64,000 bases of DNA from Nematostella vectensis (taxonomy: Eukaryota > Cnidaria > Anthozoa > Actiniaria > Edwardsiidae): the NCBI RefSeq assembly GCF_932526225.1, contig NC_064037.1, forward strand, positions 13,031,703 through 13,095,702, given 5' to 3'. The notes beneath the pieces were generated by a model, which had not been told where the DNA came from, ran no database searches, and saw only the letters and a list, made by a program, of their open reading frames with translations. Shown in pieces: positions 1-12,444 of the stretch (its first letter is position 1; each line of letters starts with the position of its first letter). Made by a program: the position numbers and the translations under genes.

Positions 1-1
1 A

Positions 2-317
2 AGGTATGAAAAGCCTTATAAAAAACCTAACGAAAGAAAATGCTTAGTATGCCCAGACAGGTAAAGTGGAGGATGAAGAGCATTTTCTGTTAGAATGTCA
101 GGCCTATAAAAATAATCGGAATAATTTACAGGAATTCCTTAAAACGCATGCAGGTATCAATGTTAGACACCATGCCAACAAAGAAAATAATTTCGTCAAA
201 TAATTTCGTCAGAATTATGGGATTGAGCCGGAATGAAAACGTGAATCGGCGCTTAGCGAGACATATTTTTGAATGTATGAAGGCAAGAAATTTGAAGCTT
301 GATGACAACGTACGGTG
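2..317 (+). pseudogene. Decayed retroelement reverse-transcriptase C-terminal fragment
   Basis: In the plus strand the first 170 bases encode ERKCLVC followed, after a shift of one base near position 52, by GKVEDEEHFLLEC. This pair of strings is a C-terminal feature I associate with non-LTR retroelement polyproteins of marine invertebrates. A further in-frame piece at about 242-317 (ARHIFECMKARN then a stop) resembles the end of the same ORF. Frameshift and stops make it a relic. The fragment begins at the window edge, so its 5' extent is unknown. Family assignment rests on motif memory only. Confidence 0.5.
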
Positions 318-440
318 ACGTCACCTAATCATTCTAAACAACTAAACAATTCTACCTTTACACGTTGTGTGGGTGAGGATGGACAATGGTAATGGTCATA
401 TTGGTAGTGGTAATGATGATGGCGACAAGACTAAACTCAC

Positions 441-509
441 AGAATCGTCAGATTTTCTAGCTGTAGTGGATATGGAGGTAGAGCTTTCAATCTGTTGTAT
501 GTAAGAATT
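441..509 (-). CDS. Gene B exon: LRR 1
   Basis: A 69-nt exon with phase-2 introns on both sides (acceptor ACAG, donor GTGAGT). It encodes ILTYNRLKALPPYPLQLENL, one leucine-rich repeat. The paralogous exon is 45116-45184. It is the last gene B exon in the window; about 440 bases remain before the edge, with only the retroelement relic in them. Confidence 0.7.
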
Positions 510-3500
510 CTGTGGAATAAAAGAAAATACAAAGACAGATCAACGCGAGATCTCTGTTCTTAGATACCCTAATGCGCTATGCTAGAGTGGACCTCCTTCC
601 GAGGGTAGGCTGTGCTATACAATCAAGTTCCCGTGGTCGTGAATCTATGTGACTGACGCTCCAATTTACACACATATCACGTGACTCAACCAGTTTAGGG
701 ACTATGATTGGTCAAGCGGATAAAACGACGCGAAAAAAAATATTGTAAGCACAACGCGTTGTGTTTTCGCTATTCAATTTATCAAATGATTTCTTCAATT
801 CATAAAGACTAGGTACGAGACTACACTGGGTGCTTACAGCTCAACTGTTGTGTTATCGACTTGATCCGGAAATGACGTCAAGTATTTCCCTCGACAATTA
901 GTGATCAGCCATGATCGTGTGTAGCAGCTGCATTTTTGAGGGCATCCTTTGGAATAAAAAGCAAAAAGTTAATGCTCAAGCAATGCCACTGAGCATGACA
1001 GACAACAAGGGCAGCGGTATAGCCAGGATTTTTAACAGGAGGGGCCTAAAAGGGACTTTGAGGCATTTTCTCCTGTATTTTTAATAAAGTCTTATACATC
1101 TACTGTATTTTTTGGCTGCTAAAAGGGGGGCGGGCCCCCTAGGCCACCCCCCTGGCTACGCCCCTGAAGGGCAAGAATGTTTAACGTCTCAAGGATAATA
1201 AAAAGGGTGCAGAAAAGTTTTAGCATCCTAGCACCGTGATGGATCACGGTATTAGGAAATTAAGGTTGTAGTTCACAAAATGGTTGTGTTGTATATTGTT
1301 ATTCTCTCGAGTCACTCAAGTATTTACAAAGATTCATCACAAAGGGCGATAGCAAGTGAGATTATGATGGATGAATACTGTTAAAAAAGTTCAACTCCGC
1401 GGCAATGAGCCCCCGAGATCTCGTGAATTCCCGTGGATTCCCGGAACTATCAATAATAAATGTAGGTTGTCAATAATTCCCGTGAATTCTCGAGAATTCT
1501 CTTCCTCACGTGCATTCACCCTGTCGTGGTATATGAATGGTCGTGTAAGCCTTTATTCCTTATCCCCATAGAAAAGTCATGGTAATTCGTCCCGTGTGAC
1601 ATTCCTGTCCAACTTTTTCAACTTACAAGATAAATTTTCATTACCAAGGATGAAAAATCCTAAATTCAACCCCTTTTGTCTATATGTAATTTGTTTTTTA
1701 TGTCTGCATCTTTCATCTCGTGTTTTTTTTATTCAAATAGCTGTGGAACATTAGTAAGATTATAAATGGCTTGATGAAAACATTGTTTTAAAAAAAATAA
1801 TAAATAATAATTATTATTATTTTCACTCTTTTATCGACCTGTGACTGACTGAGGGCCAAGATGAATGCTAAAAAAATCATGAGGATTAAAAACCATGTCT
1901 TGAAGATAACAGCATTCCCAGAAATAAGGGACATTAGCCAGCGGTTTCTCTGGGCTCACATTTTGCTAGGCCCGCGAGGAATAACAGCGGTATCACAAAT
2001 AAAAACGAGATTCCGGCCAGCACAGGGGCTTCCCTTTTGTTGTTACACTTTAGAAGTTTTTAATCAGGTTGACTAAAATTCCAAATAAAAGTAGTATTAG
2101 CGGTATTTAAACGTGCAAGGGGCATCTCTGATTTGATACGTCCAATGATAATGGAAGTGTGGCAGTCTTGTTGAGGTTGGAAAACATTAAATGCGCAAAT
2201 TTAAAAAAAAAAATATTTTAGAAAGGCTTTATGGTTCCCCTGTGTCTATCCCAGAAAGCCGTGGGGCCGTTTAAAAACACAATGGAGAACGGACGAACGG
2301 AGAGAAGTTGTTCTTGCGGAGCGCACCGTTTTCCTTGCTTTAGTCTGTATCTTAATGACAACAATAATGGTTCCTGAACTAGGCATAACTACATCAAATA
2401 TTATTTCTTCGGGAACAAGATTGGAAGGCGCTACTGCCTATTTTATTGGCCAATTTGATGGAAGGATAGTCGATTTACCAATTTCGAGTCCTGCACCTGT
2501 GATGCGGCGAACAGTTCTACCTTTTAAACGACTACTTTTATGCCCGATTTCAATAAAATTACAGAGAATGTATGGAGGATTGTATGCTCTCAAGCGAACA
2601 AAAGTGCAATGTCCAAGGAACAATTATAGGGCTTTCTCTGGCATCGTTTGAACGGAAAGTGTATCACTCGAATGGCAAGGGTTTTTTTTTTCGAGTCCTG
2701 CATCGTGAGCCCAAAATCTGATAAAATGTGATGTCTCCCCACATTTCCTTTTAATAAATGGCAGCCATTTTGACATTGTATGTGCACTATTACGCATGCG
2801 TGGCGGCCATGTTGTCTCTTATTTCTGGGAATGAGGAAGTTTTTATTAACAAGTCATTTGATACCCGACACCCATGGTCCGAGGAAAGGATGGGCGATTA
2901 GACTTAAATCTTAAACAGTTGAAATAAAAGCCTGTTTCCAATTAAAGAGTAAAAAACAGTCAATACCACAACCCCTCTTTGACATTTTTTGGTTAAAAAG
3001 TGATCTAATCCATATAAGACATTAACCCCAGACTTTCCGAGACCATATAAGAGAGGGGGCTCAGATGACTTGTGCATTACTATGTGATTCAGCAGTACAC
3101 ACTCAATATAGAACAAGATAACTTATATTATATTAAACTGAAAACAAACTTGTGCTTTTTAAATAATAAATATGTAAATAAAACAGTTGTCTAGTATCAA
3201 CCTAAAGATAATGGAAATTTTAGGAAAGTACTGAATATATTCATCACATTATTGTTAATATTTGTTAAGAAAATATTATTTTCTTAACAAACATTTTAAA
3301 AAGAGTCAAAATTATTCCCTTTTCTTCTCCCTGTTGACTATTTTATGCAATTCATGCTCTTTGCTTTTCCCCTCTACTCCAAAAATATATTTATGAACAG
3401 GTTTTCATTTAGCACTTTCACTAATATTTCTTTTTAGGATTTCCTATCCAAGTCAGTCTGTTTGCCATTGCATAGTATCATTGGAATGGTTGGGTCCAGG

Positions 3501-6500
3501 GTTTCTAAAACACTAAAATATAATGCATTACTGGATGTATTTTTGTAGGTTATAATTCCCATAGGCTTCGGAAATCAACACTTAAAATGTTACATGAAAA
3601 CTTTAGTATTGCATCTTAAACTGTGTCTTACTCTACATTCTATCTTAGAAATCCTGTTACACCAATGACTTGTTCTTGCAAAGAACAAAGGTTCTCAGAA
3701 TGTAGCTTTGATACAAATGTACATTAATGGAACTTTAATGAGGGAAAGGGGTTCTTAGGTTCTTCTTCTTACTTAAATTATATAACACTAGCAACAACCT
3801 TGTTCTTTTTCAATAACAAATATGTAAACAAAATCTTAAGATAATGGGAAAAGGGAAATGGCAGGAAATGCTCAATCATATTATATACATTACTGTTATA
3901 TTTTTTAACAAAACCTTCAAGTTGAGTCAATGTCTCCTTTTTTCCCTCCCCATCGACATTTTTTATCCAATTAATATTATTTACTGTTTCCTCTCTACCC
4001 CAAACATGGGGTTTGGCATTTAGTACTGTCAGTGATGTCTAAGGTGTATTTTTTTAGGATTTGCTAAGTCAATCTGTTTATTTTACTCCATTGCATTCAT
4101 TTTGGAGTAGGTCACCAACAACAGGCCACCATATTGTAAAGGGTGGGTGCACCAATATGTAATGCATATTGATTTTCAGTAAGCAAAATCATTGCCTCGT
4201 CCAACCTGCTAGCAGAGGTCTCTCTGACTTTGTATTCGCTGGGCTGACGGGTTGGAGTCAAAGCCCGTCAAGTCAGCGAATACAAGAATGGGTACCTCTG
4301 CTAGCAGAATATGCCTCGTCTAGACTTGAATCAAATTCTTAATTTAGTTAATTTATCTTCTTCTTCTAATTAAAGGATTTATTCATGAAAATTCAGAACT
4401 GTAAAAAAATGCTCTAAAAACAAGTCCTCTACAATACAGGGGAGTTGTTTAGCAAAAGCAATTGTAGCCCGACACTTTAATGTTGAAAAACAGACTTTTC
4501 AAGAGGTCGACGTCATGAGACCTTCAAGCGGTCGACGTCAACACGAATAGCTTAAACTTATTATTCGTCTATCTTCAGAAGAGGCAATGATTAAGTCTTT
4601 CAACTGAAGACAACTATTTGTGTTTTTTTTTAAATGGGAGTTTAGGTTATCTTGATTCAACGATATAGTCTGATGTACTGTTTAGAAAGCAGCAAGACGA
4701 CAACTCCCAAGATCCTATGGAAGTTGCTAGCCATTTCCTACTTCTAAAGCTCACCGATATGTTGACTGTTTTAAAAACTTTGTTATCAATGTAAAATTAA
4801 GGGTCTGTTGCATTGGCCCCTCCAAATGTACCAAGCAAGCACTCATTTAACAATATTAAATATGCAGTATGAAAGTTAACAAATACTAAACCTTGGTGTG
4901 AAAAAGGCTGTCAAAGTTTAGGTGTCTTAGTTGACGAGAATGATTTTCAAGAGTCTAATGGTCAATTCTTATTTTCCCTCTTATTTAACTCCACTATCTA
5001 TATTTTGTTTTTATCAAAATAGCATTCTAACATGTTTTGACCTTGTGAAGAATATATCAAGGATGTAACAGTATTCCAAAGAATTAGATGCCATACTGTA
5101 GTTTTCACGTACTGCAACTGATTATTCAGAAAAATGTGTTGAAATTAAACTCCACAAATATACCTCCTGACATGTATTACATATTGGTGCACCCAACCTT
5201 TGGCCTTTTTTTTTTTTAGAAACTTTGGATCCACCCATACAGGCTACTAAAAAATGAATGCAATGGAGGCAAATCCTAAATTAATGAAAGTTTCTAATTT
5301 CAAACCAAACCATGTTCATTGATCTATGTTGGGGGCAGAGAGGAATAAATATACAAATAAACAAAAAGTAAATGGGGAGCGGAGAAAGGGAGAAATGTGA
5401 CTCTATTCGAAATATTTTTACTCTATTCTTAATCATTTATAACAATAATGAAATAATAACTTGACTGAGCACTTTCCTAGTATTTTTCCCTTTCCCTATT
5501 ACCTTTAGGATTGATATAAAACTGTTTTCTTTGCAAATTTATTATTGAAAAAGCACAAGTTTGTTGTTATCTTTATATAATTTAAGTACTTTGATCTAAT
5601 AAAAACCTTTTCCCTTTATAGAAGTATAGAACTTGTATCAAAGCTACATTCTGACCAGCATTGCCCTTGCAAAATAACAAATAATGAATGAAACAGCACT
5701 CCAAAGATATAATGATATAGTTATACATTTCAGGTGCCATATGGAAGTTTTGTCTATCACATACTGGTAATACTCCATCACCAAGGACATTACAGACATG
5801 CATTACATATTGGTGCACCCACCCTTTAGCATGGTGGCCTACTGTTTTATAGAAACCCTGGATCCACACATGCTAATGCTACTCCAAAATTAAATGCAAT
5901 GGAGAAGAACAAATTTACTTGGAAGGCAAATTCTAAAAAAAATCCATGATATAACTGAAAGTAGTGCTAAATGAAAATGTCTTATTTCAAACCTAACATA
6001 TTTTAATTTATTTAGGGTGCAGAGGGGAAACAGCAAATAATATCTATTGCATACAAAAATAGTCAGCAGAGAGAAAAAAAGGAAGAAGTGGGAGTATATC
6101 TTTGATAAAATAAACAATAATGCAACAACACTCTCCTAACATTTCCCCTTTCCTCATTATCTTTAGGTTGATAGATAAATGTTTTCTTTACAGATTTATC
6201 ATTGAGAGCAAGTATCTTGCTCTTATACTGTTGTATAAAAGTAAGAAATCCCCTACTATATTAGCGGAGCCATCGCGGCCGCAGGCCGCGCGCGGAGCTC
6301 CATAGGTATAGAAATATGGTATAGCTATGCGACTTGGTTTTGTGGTCATCGCGCGGTTACCCTGTGGTGTCACAATCCATCCATCCAGTCAATCGTGGAA
6401 CTCCCAGACACCACTCGATCTTTCGCTGTTGTGTGTTTTTTGCCGCCTCGCTTTGTGCTGCAAAGTTCGTATGTTCACAGAAGAAAGGCAGCTTGAAAAT

Positions 6501-9500
6501 AGTAATTAATGAGAAAATAAGCGGATTCAAATGGGCTGAAGTTTTTGAGGAAACGTTTTGTCTGAAGTACGAGCCGATGTAAAATCCCGCCCGTGGCAGC
6601 AGCAGCAGCAGCTAAAAAGAGGACGAAGAGGATTCTATATTTATTCACGTCTATATCTATGCAAGGAGATCCTGAGAGGAAAAGGCCTTGGATTGATGTC
6701 TTTTTTTCAGCTATAAGAACCAGTCATTTGTGTTGACGAATTCCTTGCTAGCAGAAAGATCACGGTTTACAACAAAAAGCGAACACAACCACTAGGCGAC
6801 AAACATAAAGCGACAAAAAAAACACTGCCAAGGTGAGTTTTTGACGATGATGATTTGTATTGGAAATATGACATTTTTTTCATTTATTGTTGTGCTTTTA
6901 TAATGCTCGTTTGTTCGCTTTTTTTCAAAAAACCCATCGCTCAGACTAAAACACCGTACCAGCTTTAGTATGACGTCAAGACGACATATCAATGTTATCT
7001 ATCCTTGTTTTGACTGGCTAAAATACCATCTACTTGAATTCCGATTGGCTTATAATTTTGGAACTGAATATGGCTTTTATTCAACTGACAATCGCCATGA
7101 AAATGTTAACTTCGTAAATACTTATACAAGTTCTATAAATTCAGGCGTATATTCCTCACGGTAAGTAAGAATTTAACGACAGAAATACGTATTAGTCTAG
7201 CTGCTGTATCAATGACACTTAGCATGTTCGATTTGTACATATGTTTTTAGAGTACAGATGTTTACAAGTTTTCATTTTTCCCCAACACTATTCCAGACTG
7301 GAAAGTCTTCCGCGGCACTCACCGCTAGTGCCAGTTCATTACTTTCATTTAAGACCTTAGTTTCGAAATAGAGCTGTATAAATTATTATAATATACTGTT
7401 TTAGTCTTATTTATGTACATTTATTTATCTTGGTATAATGAATTCGTGGTCTAATTAAACATGTTGAGCATAACACATCCTTTGATATTCTTCGTTCTCT
7501 CTTTACTTTATTGACAGCGTTGAGATGTTTAATCAAGGCTGACAAATATCATCCTGTCATATATTGCCAAAGAAGGCCTTTCTTGTCTTTATATCCTGTG
7601 TATTTAGTCTTTTTGAAGATACAGCAACTTTTTCAACATTATCATAAATACTTTACAGTTACAAGAGAATTTTTTCATAGAAAATAAATTCCAAAAATGC
7701 AACCTATATTTTTTTTGCTCAAGCTTATATTGTCTGCATCTTGCATACTATCTAATGTGTTTATTTATTTTTATTCAAATAGCTATAGAAAATTAGTAAG
7801 GTTATAAATGGGATGATGAAAATATTAATTTGAAAGAAAAACAAATACCCAAGAAAATTGTTTTCACTTTTATTTAGGTAAAACCAACCAAGGACTACCT
7901 GAGGGTCGTGATTGATGCTAAAGACTGGAAGGCGTAAGAATAGGCAAATGTAGCCGGTATTTTTTATTATTTTGATACAGCAGTATAAGTGTTATAGGGT
8001 TTTTAGTGCAATATGCTTTGTGTCAATGATACTGTAAATCTGTAAAACATTTTTTATCCACCTGAAGATAATGAGAAAAGGGGAAATGTTAGGAGAGTGC
8101 TCAATCAAGTTGTTGCATTGCTGTTAAAGTTTTTATCAAAATTATAGTCCCAGTTTATTTTTTTATCTCTCTCTTGACTATTTTTATATGCAATTGATAA
8201 TTATTTGCTGTTTCCCCTCTGCACAATGAAACAATTAAAGTAGGTTAGGTTTGAAACTAGACATTTTCATTTACCACTAATCAGTAATATCAAGATTTTA
8301 ATTTGCTTCCCAAGTCAATTTGTTCTCCCCCATTTGATTGCATTTAATTTTGTAGTAGCATTAGCATGTGTGGATCCAGCTGCAGGGTTTCTTTAAAAAA
8401 AAAACAGCAGGCCACCATGCTAAAGGGTGGGTTCATCAATATGTAATGCATGACTGAGGTATATTTGTGGATTTTAATTTCCTTGGTGATGGAGTATCAC
8501 TAGTAAGTGGCACCTGAAGTGTATCTAACTATATCATTCTATCTTTGGAATGCTGTTTCATCCATTATTTGTTTCTTTGCAAGGGCAAAGCCGGTCAGAA
8601 TGTAGCTTTGATACAAGTTTACATTAATGGAACTTCTATAATAGGGCAAGGTACTTAATAAATTATATAAGATATATATATATATATAAGATAATAACAG
8701 ACTTGTGCTTTTTTAATAATAAATCTGTAAAGAAAACAGTTTTATATCAAACCAAAGGTAATAGGGAAAGGAAAATAATGTTTGGAAAGTCGGAAAGTGC
8801 TCAGTCAAGCTATTATTGCATTTTTGTCATATATTTTTTTAAAGTAGATTCACATTTTTTCAAATAGAGTCACATTTCTCCGTTTCAACTTCTCATTGAC
8901 TTTCTGTTTATTTGTTTATTTATTGCTCTCTACCCCAAACATAAGTCAATGAACATGGTTTGGTTTGAAATAAAACAAAAATGTAATTAAGAACTTTCAG
9001 TAATTTAGTATTTTCCTCCATTGCATTCATTTTTGAGTAGCTAGTATGGGTGGATCCAGAATTTCTAAAAACAACTGGCCAAAGGGTGGGTGCACTAAAT
9101 ATGTATTAATTTCAACACATTCTTCTGAATAATCAGTTGCAGTACATGGAAACTACAGTATGGCATCTAAATCTTTGGAATGCTGTTACATCCTTGATAT
9201 ATTCTTCACAAGGTCAAAGATTGTTATTATGCTGTTTTGAAACAAAAAAATACGCTTAGTGGAACAAATAAGAATTGACCTTTAGACACTTAAAACATTC
9301 TCATCAACTAAGGCACCTTGAACTTTTGACAGCCTTTTTTACACCAGCCTTTTTTACACTTTCATACTGCATATTTAATATAATTGAATGAGTGCTTGCT
9401 TGATCCATTTGAAGGGGCCAATACAATTCATAATTACATGGCAGTAAAAATTGCTTTTTTTAACTCATTTAGAAAACATTCTTTCAATGCTGGCTCCGCT

Positions 9501-12317
9501 TTTAGGCAGTGCCTAAATCTATATATCATCTTAATATTTGCCTATTATTATGCCTTCCAGCCTTTAAAATCAATCATGGCCCTCAGGTAGTCCTTGGGTG
9601 GTTTTACCTAAATAAAAGTGAAAACAATTAATTTTTTTTTTCTTTCAAAACAATATTTTCATCATGCCATTTATAACCTTACTAATTTTCCACAACTATT
9701 TGAATAAAAATAAATAAACACATTAGAAAGTATGCAAGATGCAGACAATATCAAAGCAAAAACAATATAGGTAATAAGGGTTGTATTTTTTTTTCGAAGA
9801 GAAATTACTGTTGTAATTGTTAAGTTAAAGTAGTTATGATAATGTTGAAAAAATGTTGCTGTATCTTTGAAAAGACTAAATACACAGAATATAAAGACAA
9901 GAAAGGTCTTCTGTAGCAATATATGAAAGGATGCTATTTGTCAGCCTTTATTAAATATCTCAATGCAGTCAATAAAGTATAGAGAGAACGAAGAATATCA
10001 AAGGATGTGTTATGCTCAACATGTTTAATTCGAATTTTCAAAGCAAACTCAAGAAACAAATGTATAAATCCAACAAGCTAAGTGGCATTGATACAGTAAC
10101 TGGACTTTACGTATTTCTGTCGTTAAAATTTTACTTACCGTGAGGAATATACGCCTGAATTTATAGAACTTGTAAGTATTTACGTATTTACATCAAAACA
10201 AGGATATATGACTTTGATATGGCATCTTGACGTCAAACTAAAGCTGGTACGGTGTTTTAATCTGAGCGATTGGATATGGGGAAAAAAACGAACAAACGAG
10301 CATTATAAAAGCACAAAAATAAAAGAAAAACAACTTTCATATTCTCAATACAAATCGTCGTCTAAAACTCACCTTGGCGGGTTTTTGTTTTCGCTTTCTG
10401 TTGTGGTTGTGTTGTTCGCTTTTGTTGTAAACTGTGAAGTTGTCGAATTTCTGCTAGCAAGGAACTCGTCGACACAAGCGAATGATTTTTTATAGCTGAA
10501 AACAGACATCAAGGCCCTTTCTTCTCAGGATCTCCTTCCATAACTATAGACGTGAATAAATATACAATGGTAGTGTAGATCCTCCATAGACCTCCTCTAT
10601 CGTCCTCTTTTTAGCTGTTGCGACGGGCGGGATTCACGAACACTCTAGATTTTACTATCGACTCGTGCTTCAGACAAAACGGTTCCTATAAGAATCCGCA
10701 TATTTTCTCATTAAATACTGCCTTTTTCTGTGATCATACGAACTTTGAACTAAAAACACATAAAAGCGTAAGACCGAGAGGGGCCTGAGAGTTGCGCGGC
10801 TGGATTACTGGCTGGCTGGCTGATTTGTGACACCACAGGGTAACCGCGCGATGACCACAAAACCAAGTCGCATAGCTTACCATATTTCTATACCTATGGA
10901 GCTCCGCGCTGGCTCCGCTATTATGGTGTTACTATCTTGAGGCAAGCTGCACGAACAATGAAGATATTTTGATTTTACAAAAACGTTCTCTACGATTCTT
11001 TCATTTTGCACCTTATAGATCTCATGCTGCTCTATTTTTAACATTGTTATTACTTTCTGCCACTCGACGTTTTAGATTTTGCCTGACTATGCATGATTTT
11101 TTAGTAATCAAATTTTCAAGCATCTTGCCCAATCAGCACGTATCATTGTCATAACACTATTTATTTTTCTGGCTATTACATTTAATATGTGAAAACACAA
11201 TGTGAAAAACTCATTTGCAAGAATTGTGCCATCTGAAATAGTTTTCTACATAAAAATACGTAGCATGCTTAAATATAATTTTAAGGCTTCAATTTATTTC
11301 TAATATTTTTCTTATATCTCAATTTTATATATTTCCCCTTTATCTTAATATACAAAGTGTAATATTTTATAAAAGTACTGTCTGCCTCGATAAACATTGC
11401 TTATATACGGACATGTACTATGTAAAATGAACTAGTACTAAAATGATAAACCGAAACTTTTTTTCTGTCTACCTAAGGAAAGCCTTTTTTTAGAGTACAT
11501 ATTTTACTGGAGAGCATTCTAAAGTCTCCTCGGAAACCGCATATTGAAAACAGGTGTCATTTCCTTTTTGGTGGGCGGTAAAATGAAAAATAATAAACGA
11601 AGATAACTGAAACTTTGAAGTTGTTTCTCTGACTTTGTATTCATTGGGCTGACGGGTTGGAGTCAAAGCCCGTCAAGTCAGCGAATACAAGAATAGATAC
11701 CTCTGCTAGCAGAGGTCTCTCTGACTTTGTATTCGCTGGGCTGACGGGTTGGAGTCAAAGCCCGTCAAGTCAGCGAATACAAGAATAGATACCTCTGCTA
11801 GCAGAGGTCTCTCTGACTTTGTATTCGCTGGGCTGACGGGTTGGAGTCAAAGCCCGTCAAGTCAGCGAATACAAGAATGGATACCTCTGCTAGCAGGCTA
11901 TGCCTCGTCTAGACTTGAATCAAATTCTCAATTTAGTTAATTTATCTTCTTCTTCTAAATAGAGGATTTATTCATGAAAATTCAGAACTGTAAAAAAAAA
12001 ATGCTCTAAAAACAAGTCCTCTACACTACAGGGGAGTTGTTTAGCAAAAGCAATTGTAGCCCGACACTTTAATGTTGAAAAAGAAGCTCTTCAAGCGGTC
12101 GACGTCAACACGAATAGCTTAAACTTATTATTCATCTATCTTCAGAAGAGGCAATGATTAAGTCTTTCAACTGAAGAAAACTATTTGTGGCTTTTTTTAA
12201 ATGGGAGTTTAGGTTATCTTGATTCAACGATACAGTCTTACCTGATGTACTGTTTAGAAAAGCTTTTATAAGCAGCAAGACGGCAATTCCCAAGATCCTA
12301 TGGAAGTTGTTAGCCAT
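441..12317 (-). CDS. Gene B: LRR receptor paralogue, 5' part (signal, LRRNT, LRR1); continues off left edge
   Basis: This minus-strand gene is paralogous to the complete gene at 20099-49342. Three coding exons lie in the window: signal peptide 12242-12317, LRRNT cap 838-946, and the first LRR 441-509; the rest lies beyond position 1. Exon phases (1, then 2, 2) and junction residues match the paralogue exactly, and all three are open with consensus donors and acceptors. The LRRNT reads CPQKCSCY and so on with four Cys; the LRR has the LxxNxLxxLP pattern. Intron 1 is about 11.3 kb and filled with repeats, whereas intron 2 is only 328 bp. I expect the missing part to encode further LRRs, a Cys stalk and a multipass membrane region, by analogy. 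The gene looks intact as far as visible, but expression cannot be judged. Confidence 0.75.
510..837. other. Gene B intron 2 (Y-element-free)
   Basis: 328 bp between LRR1 and the LRRNT exon. Bases 600-720 align by eye with the two flanks of the Y element in gene A (around 45300 and 48470), so this is the uninterrupted paralogous site. No other feature seen. Confidence 0.6.
838..946 (-). CDS. Gene B exon: LRRNT cysteine cap
   Basis: A 109-nt exon, phase 1 in and phase 2 out, flanked by AG and GTAAGC. It encodes CPQKCSCYTR...NCRGKYLTSFP, the C-x3-C-x-C-x(n)-C spacing of an N-terminal LRR cap that shields the hydrophobic core of the solenoid. It is nearly the same as the paralogous exon at 48644-48752. 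Confidence 0.75.
1012..1166. mobile_element. hAT-like MITE
   Basis: Short element with inverted ends: left CAGCGGTATAGCCAGG, right CCTGGCTACGCCCCTG, whose reverse complement CAGGGGCGTAGCCAGG is a terminal motif I associate with hAT-type MITEs. AAGGG(CA) occurs on both flanks as a possible target duplication of 5-7 bp. The interior has no ORF. A related inverted copy lies at 25722-25893. Confidence 0.5.
1590..4195 (+). mobile_element. Y element, copy d (5' end missing)
   Basis: Bases 1590-1900 match the right part of the X half of other Y copies (Lys-rich AT stretch, then ctgagggccaagatgaatgc). Bases about 2870-4190 hold two direct copies of the 600-700-bp sub-repeat ending in the ggtgggtgcacc motif. 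Between them, 1900-2860 is partly unique and includes the string caacaataatggttcctg. No coding capacity. It lies in gene B intron 1 in antisense orientation relative to the gene. Confidence 0.5.
4207..4310. repeat. Single copy of 92-bp hairpin repeat
   Basis: One unit of the repeat described at 11622-11897: the palindrome CTCTGCTAGCAGAG-like edge followed by a long hairpin (stem starting TTGTATTCGCTGGGC, 12-nt loop). It marks the start of the first copy of the 1.4-kb internal duplication of gene B. Confidence 0.7.
4670..4734 (-). pseudogene. Dead duplicate of gene B signal-peptide exon
   Basis: The sequence matches exon 12242-12317 for most of its length, starting at an ATG (4734-4732) with MASNFHRILGVVVLLL. 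A 10-base deletion shifts the frame and five bases removing GTAAG delete the splice donor. The exon can therefore not splice in the way its partner does. It is part of a duplicated segment (4207-4800 joined to 10921-11621, versus 11622-13145). It is closer to the LRRNT exon than the intact copy, so the intact exon must splice across it. Confidence 0.75.
4801..6260 (-). mobile_element. Y element, copy b, first part (inverted sub-repeat pair)
   Basis: Two tandem copies of the roughly 650-bp sub-repeat in inverted orientation, each with tgcattacatattggtgcaccc and a Ggatcca block. The right terminus expected at 4801 (AGCGGAGCCAGCA) is missing, so the end is truncated. The remainder of this copy is at 9526-10920; the two parts are separated by Y copy a. 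Confidence 0.6.
6261..9525 (+). mobile_element. Y element, copy a (complete, nested in copy b)
   Basis: About 3.26 kb. The left end has TTAGCGGAGCCA followed by a GC-rich hairpin (GCGGCCGCAGGCCGCGC). The X half runs to about 7940, then two direct sub-repeats (7970-8660, 8690-9300), then TGGCTCCGCT and a near-palindrome TTTAGGCAGTGCCTAAA. The ends thus share the inverted motif AGCGGAGCCA. No credible ORF, so the element is non-autonomous. It shows the same layout as copy c at 45310-48465. Confidence 0.65.
9526..10920 (-). mobile_element. Y element, copy b, second part (inverted X half)
   Basis: Inverted relative to 6261-7940, forming a roughly 1.4-kb inverted repeat around a 1.6-kb centre. 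It ends at 10920 in TGGCTCCGCTA, the reverse complement of the left Y terminus, preceded by the strings ccatatttctatacctatgg and gtgacaccacagggtaaccg. The following bases ttatggtgttactatc match the insertion-free duplicate at about 12450 (attatgatgttactatc). Confidence 0.65.
10930..11621 (+). pseudogene. LINE 3'-end relic, copy 1
   Basis: Conceptual translation contains LQKRSLRFFHFAPYRSHAA, the C-terminal signature (LQKRxLRxIxFAxYRxH) of many LINE reverse-transcriptase proteins; after that the frame decays. It is nearly identical to 12445-13145 because both belong to the 1.4-kb internal duplication of gene B. Confidence 0.5.
11622..11897. repeat. Tandem 92-bp hairpin repeat, three copies
   Basis: Three units with a 92-bp period (starts of CTCTGCTAGC at 11701 and 11793). 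Each has a perfect 14-bp palindrome CTCTGCTAGCAGAG and a hairpin whose arms begin TTGTATTCGCTGGGC and end GTCAGCGAATACAA around a 12-nt loop. The first unit is slightly diverged (attcattggg). A single unit stands at 4207-4310. Confidence 0.75.
12242..12317 (-). CDS. Gene B exon: signal peptide
   Basis: The ATG at 12317-12315 opens MANNFHRILGIAVLLLIKAF and then NSTSG, a basic n-region plus hydrophobic core typical of a secretory signal. The exon is 76 nt (25 codons plus one base, phase 1) and ends at a consensus donor, CAG|GTAAGA. An acceptor (tgtag|GAAATGG or gtgctag) lies just upstream of the ATG, so a 5' non-coding exon precedes it. The intact donor and frame separate this copy from the dead duplicate at 4670-4734. 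Confidence 0.75.
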
Positions 12318-12444
12318 TTCCTACATCTAGCACACCGATATGTTGACTGTTTTAAAAACTTTGTTATCAATGTAAAATTAAGGCTTTTTTCCAACCAGTA
12401 TTCTGCTAAACATATACCGATCCACCATACATTACTGTGTCTAT

